From Mycobacterium ostraviense (GTDB lineage Bacteria; Actinomycetota; Actinomycetes; Mycobacteriales; Mycobacteriaceae), in NCBI RefSeq assembly GCF_002705925.1, contig NZ_NKRE01000001.1:2745282-2809281 (forward strand): 64,000 nt of DNA, in the 5' to 3' direction. Position 1 is the stretch's first letter. Each line of letters starts with the position of its first letter. Both the position numbers and the translations under genes were made by a program. The notes under the pieces were generated by a model. It had not been told where the DNA came from, did not search any database, and worked only from the letters and a program-made list of their open reading frames with translations. This document shows positions 45,809 through 53,317 of the stretch, one piece after another.

Positions 45809-47569
45809 ATGACCACGCAATCGGCATCTCCCGGCGCAGCGGCGGCTGGACCGGCCACAGATCGCCTGACCGACGGGTTTCACCTGATGGTGGATGCCCT
45901 CAAGGCCAACGACGTCGACACCATCTACGGGATCGTCGGCATCCCGATCACCGACCTCGCCCGCACCGCGCAGGCCGCTGGTATCCGTTACCTCGGCTTC
46001 CGCCATGAGGGCTCGGCCGGCAATGCGGCTGCGGCCGCCGGTTTCCTTACGGCGCGTCCCGGCGTCTGCCTGACGACGTCGGGCCCCGGTTTTCTCAACG
46101 GCCTGCCCGCGCTGGCCAACGCAACCGCAAACTGCTTCCCGATGATCCAGATCTCGGGTTCGAGCCGGCGGTCCATCGTGGATCTGCAGCGCGGCGACTA
46201 CCAGGAGATCGACCAGCTCAACGCCGCCCGGCCATTCGCCAAGGCGGCCTACCGGATCAACCGGGTCCAGGACATCGGGCTCGGGGTCGCGCGCGCCATT
46301 CGCACCGCCATTTCGGGCCGGCCGGGCGGTGTCTACCTCGACATCCCCGGCGAGGTGCTCGGCCAGGCACTGGAGGTCTCCGTTGCCGCCGACAGCATCT
46401 GGCGGCTGGTCGACCCGGCACCGCGACAACTTCCCGCGGCCGAGGCGATCGACCGCGCCCTGCAGCTACTCGCCGCGGCCCGGCGGCCGCTGATCGTGCT
46501 CGGCAAAGGCGCGGCATATGCCCGGGCCGACAACGTGATTCGCGAGTTCGTCGAGACCACCGGAATTCCGTTCCTGCCCATGTCGATGGCCAAGGGGCTA
46601 CTGCCGGACTCGCATCCGCAGTCCGCCGGCGCGGCCCGCTCGCTGGCCATCGCGCGCGCCGACACCGTGGTGCTGGTCGGGGCCCGGCTGAATTGGCTGC
46701 TGGGCCACGGCGAGTCGCCGCAGTGGGCGGCCGACGCCAAGTTCATCCAGGTCGATATCGCGGCGTCGGAGTTCGACAGCAACCGGCCGGTGGCGGCTCC
46801 GCTGACCGGTGACATCGGCTCGGTGATGTCGGCGCTGCTGGACGGTCTGGCCGGACGTCCCATCGTGGCGCCGGCGGAATGGACCGGCGAGCTGTCGGAT
46901 CGCAAGGCGCGCAACGACGCCAAGATGCGCGAGCGGTTGGCCGAAGACCCGCACCCGATGCGGTTCTACAACGCGCTCGGCGCTATTCGCGCTGTGCTGC
47001 AACGCAATCCCGATGTGTATGTGGTCAACGAAGGCGCCAACGCACTGGACTTGGCCCGCAACGTCATCGACATGCAGTTGCCGCGACACCGGCTCGACAC
47101 CGGAACCTGGGGGGTGATGGGCATCGGCCTGGGCTACTCGATCGCGGCCGCGGTGGAGACCGGGCGACCGGTGATCGCGATCGAAGGTGACAGCGCATTC
47201 GGCTTTTCCGGCATGGAAATCGAGACCATCTGCCGGTACCGCCTTCCGGTGACCGTGGTCATCCTCAACAACGGCGGCGTCTACCGCGGTGACGAGACGT
47301 CGGCGTCCGGCAGCGATCCGGCGCCTACCGTGCTGAACGCTCGCGCGCGTCACGAGCTGATCGCAGAGGCGTTCAGCGGCAAGGGATATCACGTCACCAC
47401 CCCGTCGGAGCTGTCCGCGGCACTGACCGAGGCGCTGGCGTCGGGGGGACCGTCGATCATCGACTGCGAGCTCAGCCCGGCCGCCGGTGTGGAGAGCGGA
47501 CACCTGGCGAGCCTGAACCCCACCAGCGCGGCCACCGCCCCGCCGGCACCGGTCAGCGCCGGCGGCTGA
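45809..47569 (+). CDS. oxcA: oxalyl-CoA decarboxylase
   Basis: A 586-residue thiamine-diphosphate enzyme converting oxalyl-CoA to formyl-CoA and CO2. Catalytic Glu is in FRHEGSAGNAAAAAG near residue 70; the central domain starts GKGAAYARADN; the TPP/Mg motif is EGDSAFGFSGMEIETICRYR with NNGG about 30 residues after GDS. ATG at 45809 follows GAGGAG. With FadD7 it would form an oxalate-detoxification or formyl-CoA route. Length and position match Rv0118c (582). The end overlaps the oxyS 3' end by 17 bp. Confidence 0.94.
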   Translation: MTTQSASPGAAAAGPATDRLTDGFHLMVDALKANDVDTIYGIVGIPITDLARTAQAAGIRYLGFRHEGSAGNAAAAAGFLTARPGVCLTTSGPGFLNGLPALANATANCFPMIQISGSSRRSIVDLQRGDYQEIDQLNAARPFAKAAYRINRVQDIGLGVARAIRTAISGRPGGVYLDIPGEVLGQALEVSVAADSIWRLVDPAPRQLPAAEAIDRALQLLAAARRPLIVLGKGAAYARADNVIREFVETTGIPFLPMSMAKGLLPDSHPQSAGAARSLAIARADTVVLVGARLNWLLGHGESPQWAADAKFIQVDIAASEFDSNRPVAAPLTGDIGSVMSALLDGLAGRPIVAPAEWTGELSDRKARNDAKMRERLAEDPHPMRFYNALGAIRAVLQRNPDVYVVNEGANALDLARNVIDMQLPRHRLDTGTWGVMGIGLGYSIAAAVETGRPVIAIEGDSAFGFSGMEIETICRYRLPVTVVILNNGGVYRGDETSASGSDPAPTVLNARARHELIAEAFSGKGYHVTTPSELSAALTEALASGGPSIIDCELSPAAGVESGHLASLNPTSAATAPPAPVSAGG

Positions 47570-48485
47570 TTCCCGACATCCGCGCTTCGAAGAACTCGCC
47601 CAGGTCCAACTCCTGCGCGCATGCCACGAGCGCGCGAGCGACGGGCGATCCTGGGCCGGCGGAGTTGGTGGCCAAACCGATCTGAGCCTTGCGAATGGGA
47701 TCGACCAACGGGACGGGACGAATCTCGCCGCCGGTCGGTGTCGTCCATAACCAGGTGTGCGGAACGATGGATGCCCAGTTGCCGGTGGCCACCTGAGCGA
47801 TGAGCGAAGCGACGGAGTCCGTCTCGACCTGGGGGCTGACCGTGATTGCGTGCTCGGCGAAGGCGGCATCGATGATCTGGCGGTCCCGCATGTCCGGCGA
47901 GAGCAGCGCCAGCGGCAGTTGCGCGGCGTCTGGCCACCGCAGCGTCGACGCGCCTGGGGGCACCATGTCGGGCGGCACGAGCAGCACATAGCGCTCCTCG
48001 TAGAGCGGCACCACATCCACGTCGCGGCTGTCTTCCGTTGTCGGATGCACGATGATCGCGTCGAGTTCGAAGTCACGCAGCCGGCGGTACAGCTCGGTTG
48101 AGGCCAGCCGGGAGCAGATTTGAGCCTTGACCAATGGGTGCGCCGAGCAGAAACCTGACAGCACCAGCGACGCCGTCGTCGACGCGGACGGAACGGTGCC
48201 CAGCCGCAGCGTCCCGGTGACACCGGAGCGCACCGCGTCCACCTCGGCCTTGAACGCGTCGTGCTCGGCCAGAATCCGCTTGGCCCACACCACCAACCGC
48301 TCCCCCTCGGGAGTAAGGCCCTCGAAGCTATGGCCGCGGTTGATCAGGGTGACGTTGAGTTCACGTTCGAGCTTGGCGATCGCCGACGACAGCGCGGGTT
48401 GTGAGACGTAGCACTTCTCGGCCGCCCGGGCGAAGTGCCGCTCCTGGGCGACCGCCACGAAATACTCCAGCTGACGAAAGAGCAC
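47553..48485 (-). CDS. oxyS: LysR-type regulator (OxyS)
   Basis: A 310-residue LysR-family regulator. The N-terminal winged HTH has RQLEYFVAVAQERHFARAAEKCYVSQPALSSAIAKLE split over residues 4-40; a periplasmic-binding-like effector domain follows with the start of its first strand at LRLGTVPSAS. It corresponds to Rv0117, described in M. tuberculosis as an oxidative-stress related regulator; the neighbouring oxcA/fadD7 pair is an equally natural target. Divergent from ldtA with about 260 bp between. Confidence 0.93.
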   Translation of the reverse strand: MLFRQLEYFVAVAQERHFARAAEKCYVSQPALSSAIAKLERELNVTLINRGHSFEGLTPEGERLVVWAKRILAEHDAFKAEVDAVRSGVTGTLRLGTVPSASTTASLVLSGFCSAHPLVKAQICSRLASTELYRRLRDFELDAIIVHPTTEDSRDVDVVPLYEERYVLLVPPDMVPPGASTLRWPDAAQLPLALLSPDMRDRQIIDAAFAEHAITVSPQVETDSVASLIAQVATGNWASIVPHTWLWTTPTGGEIRPVPLVDPIRKAQIGLATNSAGPGSPVARALVACAQELDLGEFFEARMSGISRRR

Positions 48486-48702
48486 TTACACCTCCTCGGC
48501 GGTGGAGCACGATTTCGCTGAGGCTAACGTGTCGTCGGCCGGTCAGCCAGTCTGATCAGGTCGTGGGCCGGCTACTGCGGCGGGTTCCAGCCGCGCCGCG
48601 GCTCGGGCAAGACGGACGACGAACCGCTACCATGACCACCGGAGCAAAGCCGGACCGCCAGTCCGAGATGTTTGCTGCAGCACGTAGCGGGTACACAGCC
48701 AC

Positions 48703-48708
48703 TAGAAT
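48703..48708 (+). promoter_or_regulatory. -10 element of ldtA
   Basis: TAGAAT fits the mycobacterial sigma-A -10 consensus TANNNT. It would start transcription about 48715, giving a 33-nt leader with AAGGG before the ATG at 48748. No convincing -35 is seen, which is usual in mycobacteria. Confidence 0.45.
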
Positions 48709-48747
48709 GCGGTTGTGTTGATTGCGCCGTCCCGAAGGGTGACTGTC

Positions 48748-49503
48748 ATGCGCCATGCAGTTCGTTATTTGTTCGTTATGGTTGCAATCACGACGATGGC
48801 CCTGGCCGGGTCGGGCGCCCTGGCGAGCGCCGCGGTGCCCCTGCCGCAGCCCGTGCCCGGAGTCGCATCGGTGTTGCCCGCCAGCGGCGCAGTGGTGGGC
48901 GTGGCACACCCGGTGGTGGTGACCTTCACGGCGCCGGTCGTCGATCACCGCGCCGCCGAACGGACCATTCGTGTCACCTCTCCCCGCAACATGACCGGAC
49001 ATTTCGAGTGGGTCGACAGCTTCGTCGTGCAGTGGATTCCCGACCACTACTGGCCGGCCCACAGCCACATTTCGGTGGGTGTGCAGGAGCTGACGGACGG
49101 CTTCGAAACCGGCGACGAGCTGATCGGGGTGGCCAGCATCTCCGCGCACACGTTCACCGTCAGCCGAAACGGGGAGATCCTGCGCACCATGCCGGCGTCG
49201 ATGGGCAAGCCCAGCCGTCCGACGCCGATCGGCACCTTCAGCGCGCTGTCGAAAGAGCGCACCGTGGTGATGGATTCACGCACCATCGGTATTCCGCTGA
49301 ACTCTTCCGACGGCTATCTGATCACCGCCTCCTACGCGGTTCGGGTCACCTGGAGCGGCGTGTACGTGCACTCGGCGCCGTGGTCAGTCAACTCACAGGG
49401 CTACGCCAACGTCAGCCATGGCTGCATCAACCTCAGCCCGGACAATGCCGCCTGGTACTTCAACACCGTCAACGTCGGCGATCCGATCGAAGTGGTTGGC
49501 TAA
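48748..49503 (+). CDS. ldtA: L,D-transpeptidase LdtA (LdtMt1-like)
   Basis: A 251-residue exported enzyme, exactly the length of Rv0116c, that forms 3-3 cross-links in peptidoglycan. Signal peptide/anchor at residues 7-30 (VRYLFVMVAITTMAL), an Ig-like domain (PVVVTFTAPV to HTFTVSR), then the YkuD catalytic domain with SMGKPSRPTPIG and the catalytic motif VSHGCINLS near residue 226. Longer in-frame start at 48715 is rejected because the ATG at 48748 gives a proper signal sequence and has AAGGG upstream. Periplasmic side of the cell envelope. Confidence 0.96.
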   Translation: MRHAVRYLFVMVAITTMALAGSGALASAAVPLPQPVPGVASVLPASGAVVGVAHPVVVTFTAPVVDHRAAERTIRVTSPRNMTGHFEWVDSFVVQWIPDHYWPAHSHISVGVQELTDGFETGDELIGVASISAHTFTVSRNGEILRTMPASMGKPSRPTPIGTFSALSKERTVVMDSRTIGIPLNSSDGYLITASYAVRVTWSGVYVHSAPWSVNSQGYANVSHGCINLSPDNAAWYFNTVNVGDPIEVVG

Positions 49504-50105
49504 GCCGGTGCTGATGTAGTCACCGCGCTGCGCGTAGTCCTAGGTAAGGCAACCACATCTCTCACGCACACCCCAGGCTGAGCCCGGTGCGCCTCGACTC
49601 GTGAAAATGCCCGTCTCACTTGGAGATTCATGGTGAATGGGCGGGCCCGCTGGTTTTGGGCCTCGGCGATGCTGACCTGGCGGTTGCGATTCGGCCGGCT
49701 GACAACGGCTCCGGAAACTTCTAGGCCCCTTTGCTAAAAACTGTTGTGATGGCAGGTGTTCGGGGACGACGGAGAAGGCTCAGGTGCTCACCGAGTCGGC
49801 TGCCATGCCGCCGCATCGAGTGTGCGGTGACGGCTTTGACTGTGTATGTAGGGCGGGAATATCCACGATCGGCCGCCCTGACGGCACACTCGGCGCCACC
49901 AACGCACACTCGAAACGGACATCGGAGCGACGTCAGAGTCTCCGATGGGCCCGCGCGGCCCCTATGGCAGGTAGTGAACGCGCGACGGGGTCGCCGAAAC
50001 ACCTTTTCAGCCTCAACCCAGACCACGGCGAACGCAACCACGCAACCAACCGCACCAGCACGCGATTTCCATCCCCCCACACAGTGCCGCGTGTCGTGAT
50101 CCCGA
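49504..50105. other. 602-bp gap at the synteny break
   Basis: No gene recognised; open frames on both strands lack family-like composition. Where M. tuberculosis continues with heptose-pathway genes (hddA, gmhB, gmhA, gca), none are here. TAGGTAAGGC near 49541 resembles half of an iron-box but is too poor to call. No transposase remnant seen. Confidence 0.5.
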
Positions 50106-51878
50106 TCAGCCCAGGCCGGCCTCGACGACCTTGACGACGACCAGCACTACGGCCACCACCAGATAGCCGCGCAGGGTGAACAGGCCCGCACGACGGGCCG
50201 GTGACATGGTCGGGCGGGTGATGGTGGCCAGATCGGGGGTACGCCAGTTCGCCCGGTCCTGCCGGCGAATAGCACGCCGCTCGGCCCGGGTCAGCAGCGA
50301 GCTGTCGTCGAGTTCGTCGACATCTTGCGGATCCAGGCCGCCACCGAATGCCCGCGAAATCGTCTCCGCCTTAAGCCGGTCGCCCGTGCGCCGGCCGGCG
50401 ATCATCACGGCGGCACCGCCCATGATGCCGGTCGCCGCTCCGGCCGCGAGCCCGGCCACCAGGGTGGTGGTCGACAGGTGCGGGAAGAACGTCGCCACCG
50501 TCAACGCGAGCGACAGCAACACCAGACACCACACCGTAGACCAGGCAACGATGTTCTGGCGCAACGTGTTTGCCCATGGCCCCAGAACCGCGCGGTCATT
50601 GCACAGCAGGACCAGGAAGACGGTCGCCGAGGGCAACAGGATACCGGCGAGCGCCTGCACGCCCTGGGTCACCAGGCCCAGGACCTGATCAGGACTGAAC
50701 GCAATTGCGGCCGACACCGCAAGGAGGACGGCGTAGCCGCCGTAGAACAGCGGCGCTTCACTGACTTTCCAGTGCAGCGAGTGGCGCTTGCCCATCGCGT
50801 CACCGACGGCATAGGTGGTGGCCAGGCCGATCGCGTTCGCCCCGATCAACGACGCGTCGAGCAGGATGATCGCGAACAGCATGCCCACCGTGCCGCTGAA
50901 GTGGTTGGCCAGCCCCGTTGCCACCGCTCCCGCATCGGTGAAGTGCCCGGCGTCCACGGTGCCGGACAATCCGAACGCGGTCACCGCCATCAGCGCTGTC
51001 GCGCCGACCATCACGACGACGATGCCGAGCACCAAATCCGCTCGCGCATAAGAGATCCACTGTGTGGTGATGCGCTTGTCGACCACGTTGGACTGCTGGA
51101 AGAACAGCTGCCATGGTGCGACGGTGGTGCCGACGATCGCGACGATCAGCAACAGCACGGTGGCGTCGAGTCCGCCTGGGAACTGTGGCCGCAATCCGTC
51201 GACGGTCCCGGTGAGGGTCGGGTGCACCAGCAGCGCCATGGGAATGATCACCACGTTCACCGCGATCAGCAGGAACATCATCGCTTCCCAGCGGCGGAAC
51301 GAGCCGCCGGCCACCACGGCGAACAACAGCACCGCAGCGGCCGGAACGGCAATGACCTTGGGACAACCCAGGAATCCGAGTGCCATTGATAAGCCGATGA
51401 ATTCGGTGACGATCGTCAGTGCGTTGAGAATCAACAGATCGCCGACGCTGAATGCACCCCAGAACTTGCCGAAGCGTTCGAATATCAACCGCGCGTGCCC
51501 AACCCGCGCGACGGCACCGAGTCGCAGCACCATTTCCTGGTTTACATACAACACCGGGATCAGCAACGTCAGCGTCCACAACAGCTTCATCCCGTAGTCC
51601 TGCCCGGCCTGTGCGTACGTCGCGACACCGCCGGCGTCGTTGTCGCCAACCATCACGATCAGGCCGGGGCCGCTGATGATCATCAAGGTCCGCAGGCGCG
51701 CCCAGCGTCCGCGGGTTGCGCCGTTGCTGTCGCGAGGAATCCGCCCGAAAGCACCGACGATGTCACCACTATGTGCCGTGTCCGCCACCGCGGTGTCGGC
51801 TACGACGGGAGTGGGCGGGGTTTGGGCGGGTGCGCGACCGGGCGGGCCGCCGTGGCGCCCGGTGGTGATGGAAGTCAT
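50106..51878 (-). CDS. NRAMP-related divalent cation transporter, probable Mg2+ importer (NRMT type)
   Basis: A 590-residue membrane protein with eleven or more helices from residue 62 on. The NRAMP fold is clear (ISGPGLIVMVGDNDAGG at 68-84, then YAQAG, LLW). The canonical metal site DPGN of helix 1 reads D81-A-G-G84, keeping Asp but losing Asn; the helix 6 MPH reads A254-P-W256, so the metal-coordinating Met is lost. These changes are those expected of NRAMP-related magnesium transporters, not of Mn2+/Fe2+ MntH. An M-box riboswitch lies upstream in the same transcript direction. Residues 1-60 and a cytoplasmic loop near 520-560 (AERRAIRRQDR) are hydrophilic. Start ATG at 51878 has a weak ribosome site. 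Rv0924c (MntH) is a different, canonical relative. Confidence 0.9.
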   Translation of the reverse strand: MTSITTGRHGGPPGRAPAQTPPTPVVADTAVADTAHSGDIVGAFGRIPRDSNGATRGRWARLRTLMIISGPGLIVMVGDNDAGGVATYAQAGQDYGMKLLWTLTLLIPVLYVNQEMVLRLGAVARVGHARLIFERFGKFWGAFSVGDLLILNALTIVTEFIGLSMALGFLGCPKVIAVPAAAVLLFAVVAGGSFRRWEAMMFLLIAVNVVIIPMALLVHPTLTGTVDGLRPQFPGGLDATVLLLIVAIVGTTVAPWQLFFQQSNVVDKRITTQWISYARADLVLGIVVVMVGATALMAVTAFGLSGTVDAGHFTDAGAVATGLANHFSGTVGMLFAIILLDASLIGANAIGLATTYAVGDAMGKRHSLHWKVSEAPLFYGGYAVLLAVSAAIAFSPDQVLGLVTQGVQALAGILLPSATVFLVLLCNDRAVLGPWANTLRQNIVAWSTVWCLVLLSLALTVATFFPHLSTTTLVAGLAAGAATGIMGGAAVMIAGRRTGDRLKAETISRAFGGGLDPQDVDELDDSSLLTRAERRAIRRQDRANWRTPDLATITRPTMSPARRAGLFTLRGYLVVAVVLVVVKVVEAGLG

Positions 51879-51935
51879 CGGATTACTCGCTATCTCAGTG
51901 AAGTTGGCATAGTGGGCGGGCCGACACAGCGGGCG

Positions 51936-51970
51936 GGCGCCCGATCGGCGCCTGCCCACTGAATGGGCAG
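51936..51970. terminator. two adjacent hairpins between the small gene and the transporter
   Basis: GGCGCC-N5-GGCGCC (51936-51952) and a 7-bp stem (51952-51958 with 51964-51970, 5-nt loop) abut each other just after the stop of the 64-codon gene. They could attenuate or process the transcript before the transporter. No U-tract. Confidence 0.45.
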
Positions 51971-51984
51971 TGACACGTTGTCGC

Positions 51985-52179
51985 TTAGTGCAGGTCGGTG
52001 ATCACCGCGACGGGCATCCGCGCCAGATACGCGTCGGCTCGCTGCTGCGGGGTCATGGTGAAGGACGCGCTCAGCGTGCCCGACAGCCTACGGCCGGCAC
52101 GCAGCAGAGACCGGCCCCGACCCTTGGTCACCTGGGTAAACCGTTGTGGCACCGCAAAGTTCGTGGTCATCGTGGTCAT
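51985..52179 (-). CDS. small protein of 64 residues in the Mg2+ transporter operon
   Basis: MTTMTTNFAVPQRFTQVT at the start, a basic middle (GRGRSLLRAGRRLSG) and AYLARMPVAVITDLH at the end. AGGAGA lies 6 nt before the ATG, so translation is well supported. No transmembrane segment; strongly basic N-terminal two thirds. It follows the M-box and leader ORF and lies 106 bp upstream of the transporter. In M. tuberculosis an M-box precedes the small protein gene Rv1535; I cannot tell whether they are related. It may assist or regulate the transporter; no family recognised. Confidence 0.7.
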   Translation of the reverse strand: MTTMTTNFAVPQRFTQVTKGRGRSLLRAGRRLSGTLSASFTMTPQQRADAYLARMPVAVITDLH

Positions 52180-52246
52180 TGGTTTCTCCTGCCGGCAGCC
52201 CGATCGACTTGCGTCACTTAGCCGGCGATGCGAGCGCCCGGTCATG

Positions 52247-52272
52247 TGCCGCGTGCAAATGCGCACGCGGCA
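52247..52272. terminator. 10-bp perfect hairpin between leader ORF and small gene
   Basis: TGCCGCGTGC (52247-52256) and its exact complement (52263-52272) enclose a 6-nt loop, 18 bp after the leader ORF stop on the minus strand. It is the strongest hairpin in the region. It could end short leader transcripts or act as an antiterminator partner. Confidence 0.5.
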
Positions 52273-52290
52273 ACAACAGTCCGGGAAAGC

Positions 52291-52365
52291 TCAGGCGGCA
52301 GGAATGCCGGAGCCGGATCGGGACAAGACGGATTTCGGATACGGACTATCGCCCGGACTACTCAT
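52291..52365 (-). CDS. 24-residue leader peptide after the M-box
   Basis: A short ORF, MSSPGDSPYPKSVLSRSGSG plus four residues and TGA, too short for usual gene calling. Its ATG is 9 nt after a perfect AGGAGGT (52381-52375), the best ribosome site in the neighbourhood, so translation is likely. The sequence is rich in Ser, Pro and Gly. Proline-rich leader peptides in Mg2+ transporter operons of other bacteria sense translation state, so a similar coupling is conceivable. Its ribosome site can pair with an upstream CCTCCTC, which suggests riboswitch control of its translation. Confidence 0.55.
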   Translation of the reverse strand: MSSPGDSPYPKSVLSRSGSGIPAA

Positions 52366-52375
52366 CTCGCCCTCA

Positions 52376-52430
52376 CCTCCTCACGGCCAGGACACACGGG
52401 GGTGTCACGACAGTCACCTGTACGAGGAGG
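52376..52430 (-). promoter_or_regulatory. possible Shine-Dalgarno sequestering stem (riboswitch expression platform)
   Basis: On the minus strand CCTCCTC (52430-52424) is exactly complementary to GAGGAGG (52382-52376), the ribosome site of the leader ORF. Between them is a smaller GACAC/GTGTC hairpin. The arms lie 27 nt after the 3' end of the M-box, where an expression platform is expected. Confidence 0.5.
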
Positions 52431-52456
52431 GCTCGCCCGGCGCCAATCGCTGGGCG

Positions 52457-52620
52457 CACCCCTCTCGTCGGAGCTTCGGCACTGCACGGCGTATCCGGAC
52501 CTCGCCGGAAGCCACTTGGGCTCAACCCTTAAGCCGGGAGGAGCTGTCCTGACCCGGGGCGTCTCTCGACGTTCGGGGTCAGTGGCCTGTATCCATGCAG
52601 ACGCCTCACCTACCGAGGTG
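52457..52620 (-). promoter_or_regulatory. M-box (ykoK-type) magnesium riboswitch
   Basis: Read on the minus strand, the sequence shows the M-box consensus in order: CCTCGGTAGGTGAGGC at the 5' side, ACAGGCCACTGACCC, GTCGAGAGACGCC, GGGTCAGGACAG, then GTGGCTTCCGG, GGATACGCCGTGCAGTGC, and CGAAGCTCCGACGAGAGG closing the P1 helix. These match the B. subtilis mgtE M-box segments, including GGTGAGGC, AGACGCC and CAGTGC-AAGCTC. M-boxes fold on Mg2+ and turn off Mg2+ transporter genes. Downstream are a leader ORF, a small protein and an NRAMP-related transporter on the same strand. The aptamer seems complete and not degenerate. Confidence 0.9.
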
Positions 52621-52626
52621 CTTGCG

Positions 52627-52632
52627 AATGTA
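52627..52632 (-). promoter_or_regulatory. -10 element of the M-box transcript
   Basis: TACATT on the minus strand fits TANNNT and would start RNA synthesis at about 52620, exactly at the 5' end of the aptamer. Confidence 0.55.
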
Positions 52633-52674
52633 ATGCTTACACCGGTACCGGCGGCGCGTCAAACGAGGTTTCAC

Positions 52675-52717
52675 CGAAGCCCGACAAGGTGAGTTTGTGC
52701 GACGTGATCGGGCTTCG
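52675..52717. promoter_or_regulatory. inverted repeat directly before the toxin cassette
   Basis: CGAAGCCCGA (52675-52684) and TCGGGCTTCG (52708-52717) are exact complements with 23 bp between. The right arm ends 5 bp before the first ATG of the cassette, where a ribosome site would be expected and none is seen. It may be an operator or an RNA stem that restricts initiation. Confidence 0.5.
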
Positions 52718-52722
52718 CTTAA

Positions 52723-53028
52723 ATGACGATGAAGCTGGAAGCTATGGCGTCGGCGGCGCATGTTCTGGCGAATCAGGCCGACGAGTTGCAAGAGGAGTTG
52801 GACAGCATCACCTGTGACTGGTGCGAGCTGTCGTCGACGTGGACCGGTGTTGCGGCCTCGGCTTTCGAACCACCCTGGGAGGAATGGCATGCCGGTGATG
52901 TGAAGTCGGCGGAAATCTTGTCGGAACACTCGCAGCTACTGATGCAGTCGCTGGACCTGATGCTTGACCATGAAAGCGCCGCGGTGAAGGCTTTCGAGGC
53001 CCTGTATCGGAAGGGGCCAGCGGTTTGA
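52723..53028 (+). CDS. WXG100-like ESX protein, first of toxin cassette
   Basis: A 101-residue helical protein: MTMKLEAMASAAHVLANQAD, a WTG turn in STWTGVAASAF at about residues 39-49, then a second helix ending MLDHESAAVKAFEALY. Size and the W-x-G between two helices are those of WXG100 proteins exported by type VII (ESX) systems, usually as heterodimers. A second WXG-like gene and a CpnT-like toxin gene follow, which matches the order of the EsxE/EsxF-CpnT locus. No ribosome site; a second ATG at 52729 is possible. Confidence 0.78.
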   Translation: MTMKLEAMASAAHVLANQADELQEELDSITCDWCELSSTWTGVAASAFEPPWEEWHAGDVKSAEILSEHSQLLMQSLDLMLDHESAAVKAFEALYRKGPAV

Positions 53029-53049
53029 GTCGGCCGCTATACGGTCGAT

Positions 53050-53317
53050 TTGGATGCTCTCTCGGCCTTTGCCGATCGGCTGGCAAAGTTCACTGCGCGT
53101 GCTGAACAGATCGCTACCGCCGTAGATCAATGTGTGGCCGAGCTGCATGGCAGCTGGCTTGGCCAGGGCGCGGACGCCGAACTGGAATACCACCAAAGGT
53201 GGATGGCTGCCGACAAGCAGATGCGTGGAAGGTCTCGATGACCTACGAAGAAACGCTGAAGTGGCCCACCGCAATTACACCGGGGTGGCGCAGCTCAATA
53301 CGACGATGTGGCCATGA
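53050..53317 (+). pseudogene. second WXG100-like protein, frameshifted
   Basis: From TTG at 53050 the frame reads LDALSAFADRLAKF, then CVAELHGSWLGQGAD with a WLG turn, to ADKQMRG, where it hits a stop at about 53240. The natural continuation EGLDDLRRNAEVAHRNYTG and onward runs in the next frame to TGA at 53315-53317. One extra base near 53229-53231 explains it. No good start codon exists for the upstream YTVDLDAL part either, directly after the first gene's stop. The restored stop overlaps the toxin ATG (ATGA), so the gene was once coupled to it. It is presumably the partner of the first WXG protein. Confidence 0.75.

Noticed and set aside
49540..49558. Possible IdeR iron box downstream of ldtA
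   Set aside because: Only about 12 of 19 positions fit the consensus, and no gene start follows within a sensible distance.
50106..51878. Annotation as manganese transporter MntH
   Set aside because: Key Asn and Met ligands are missing and an M-box magnesium riboswitch precedes the operon.
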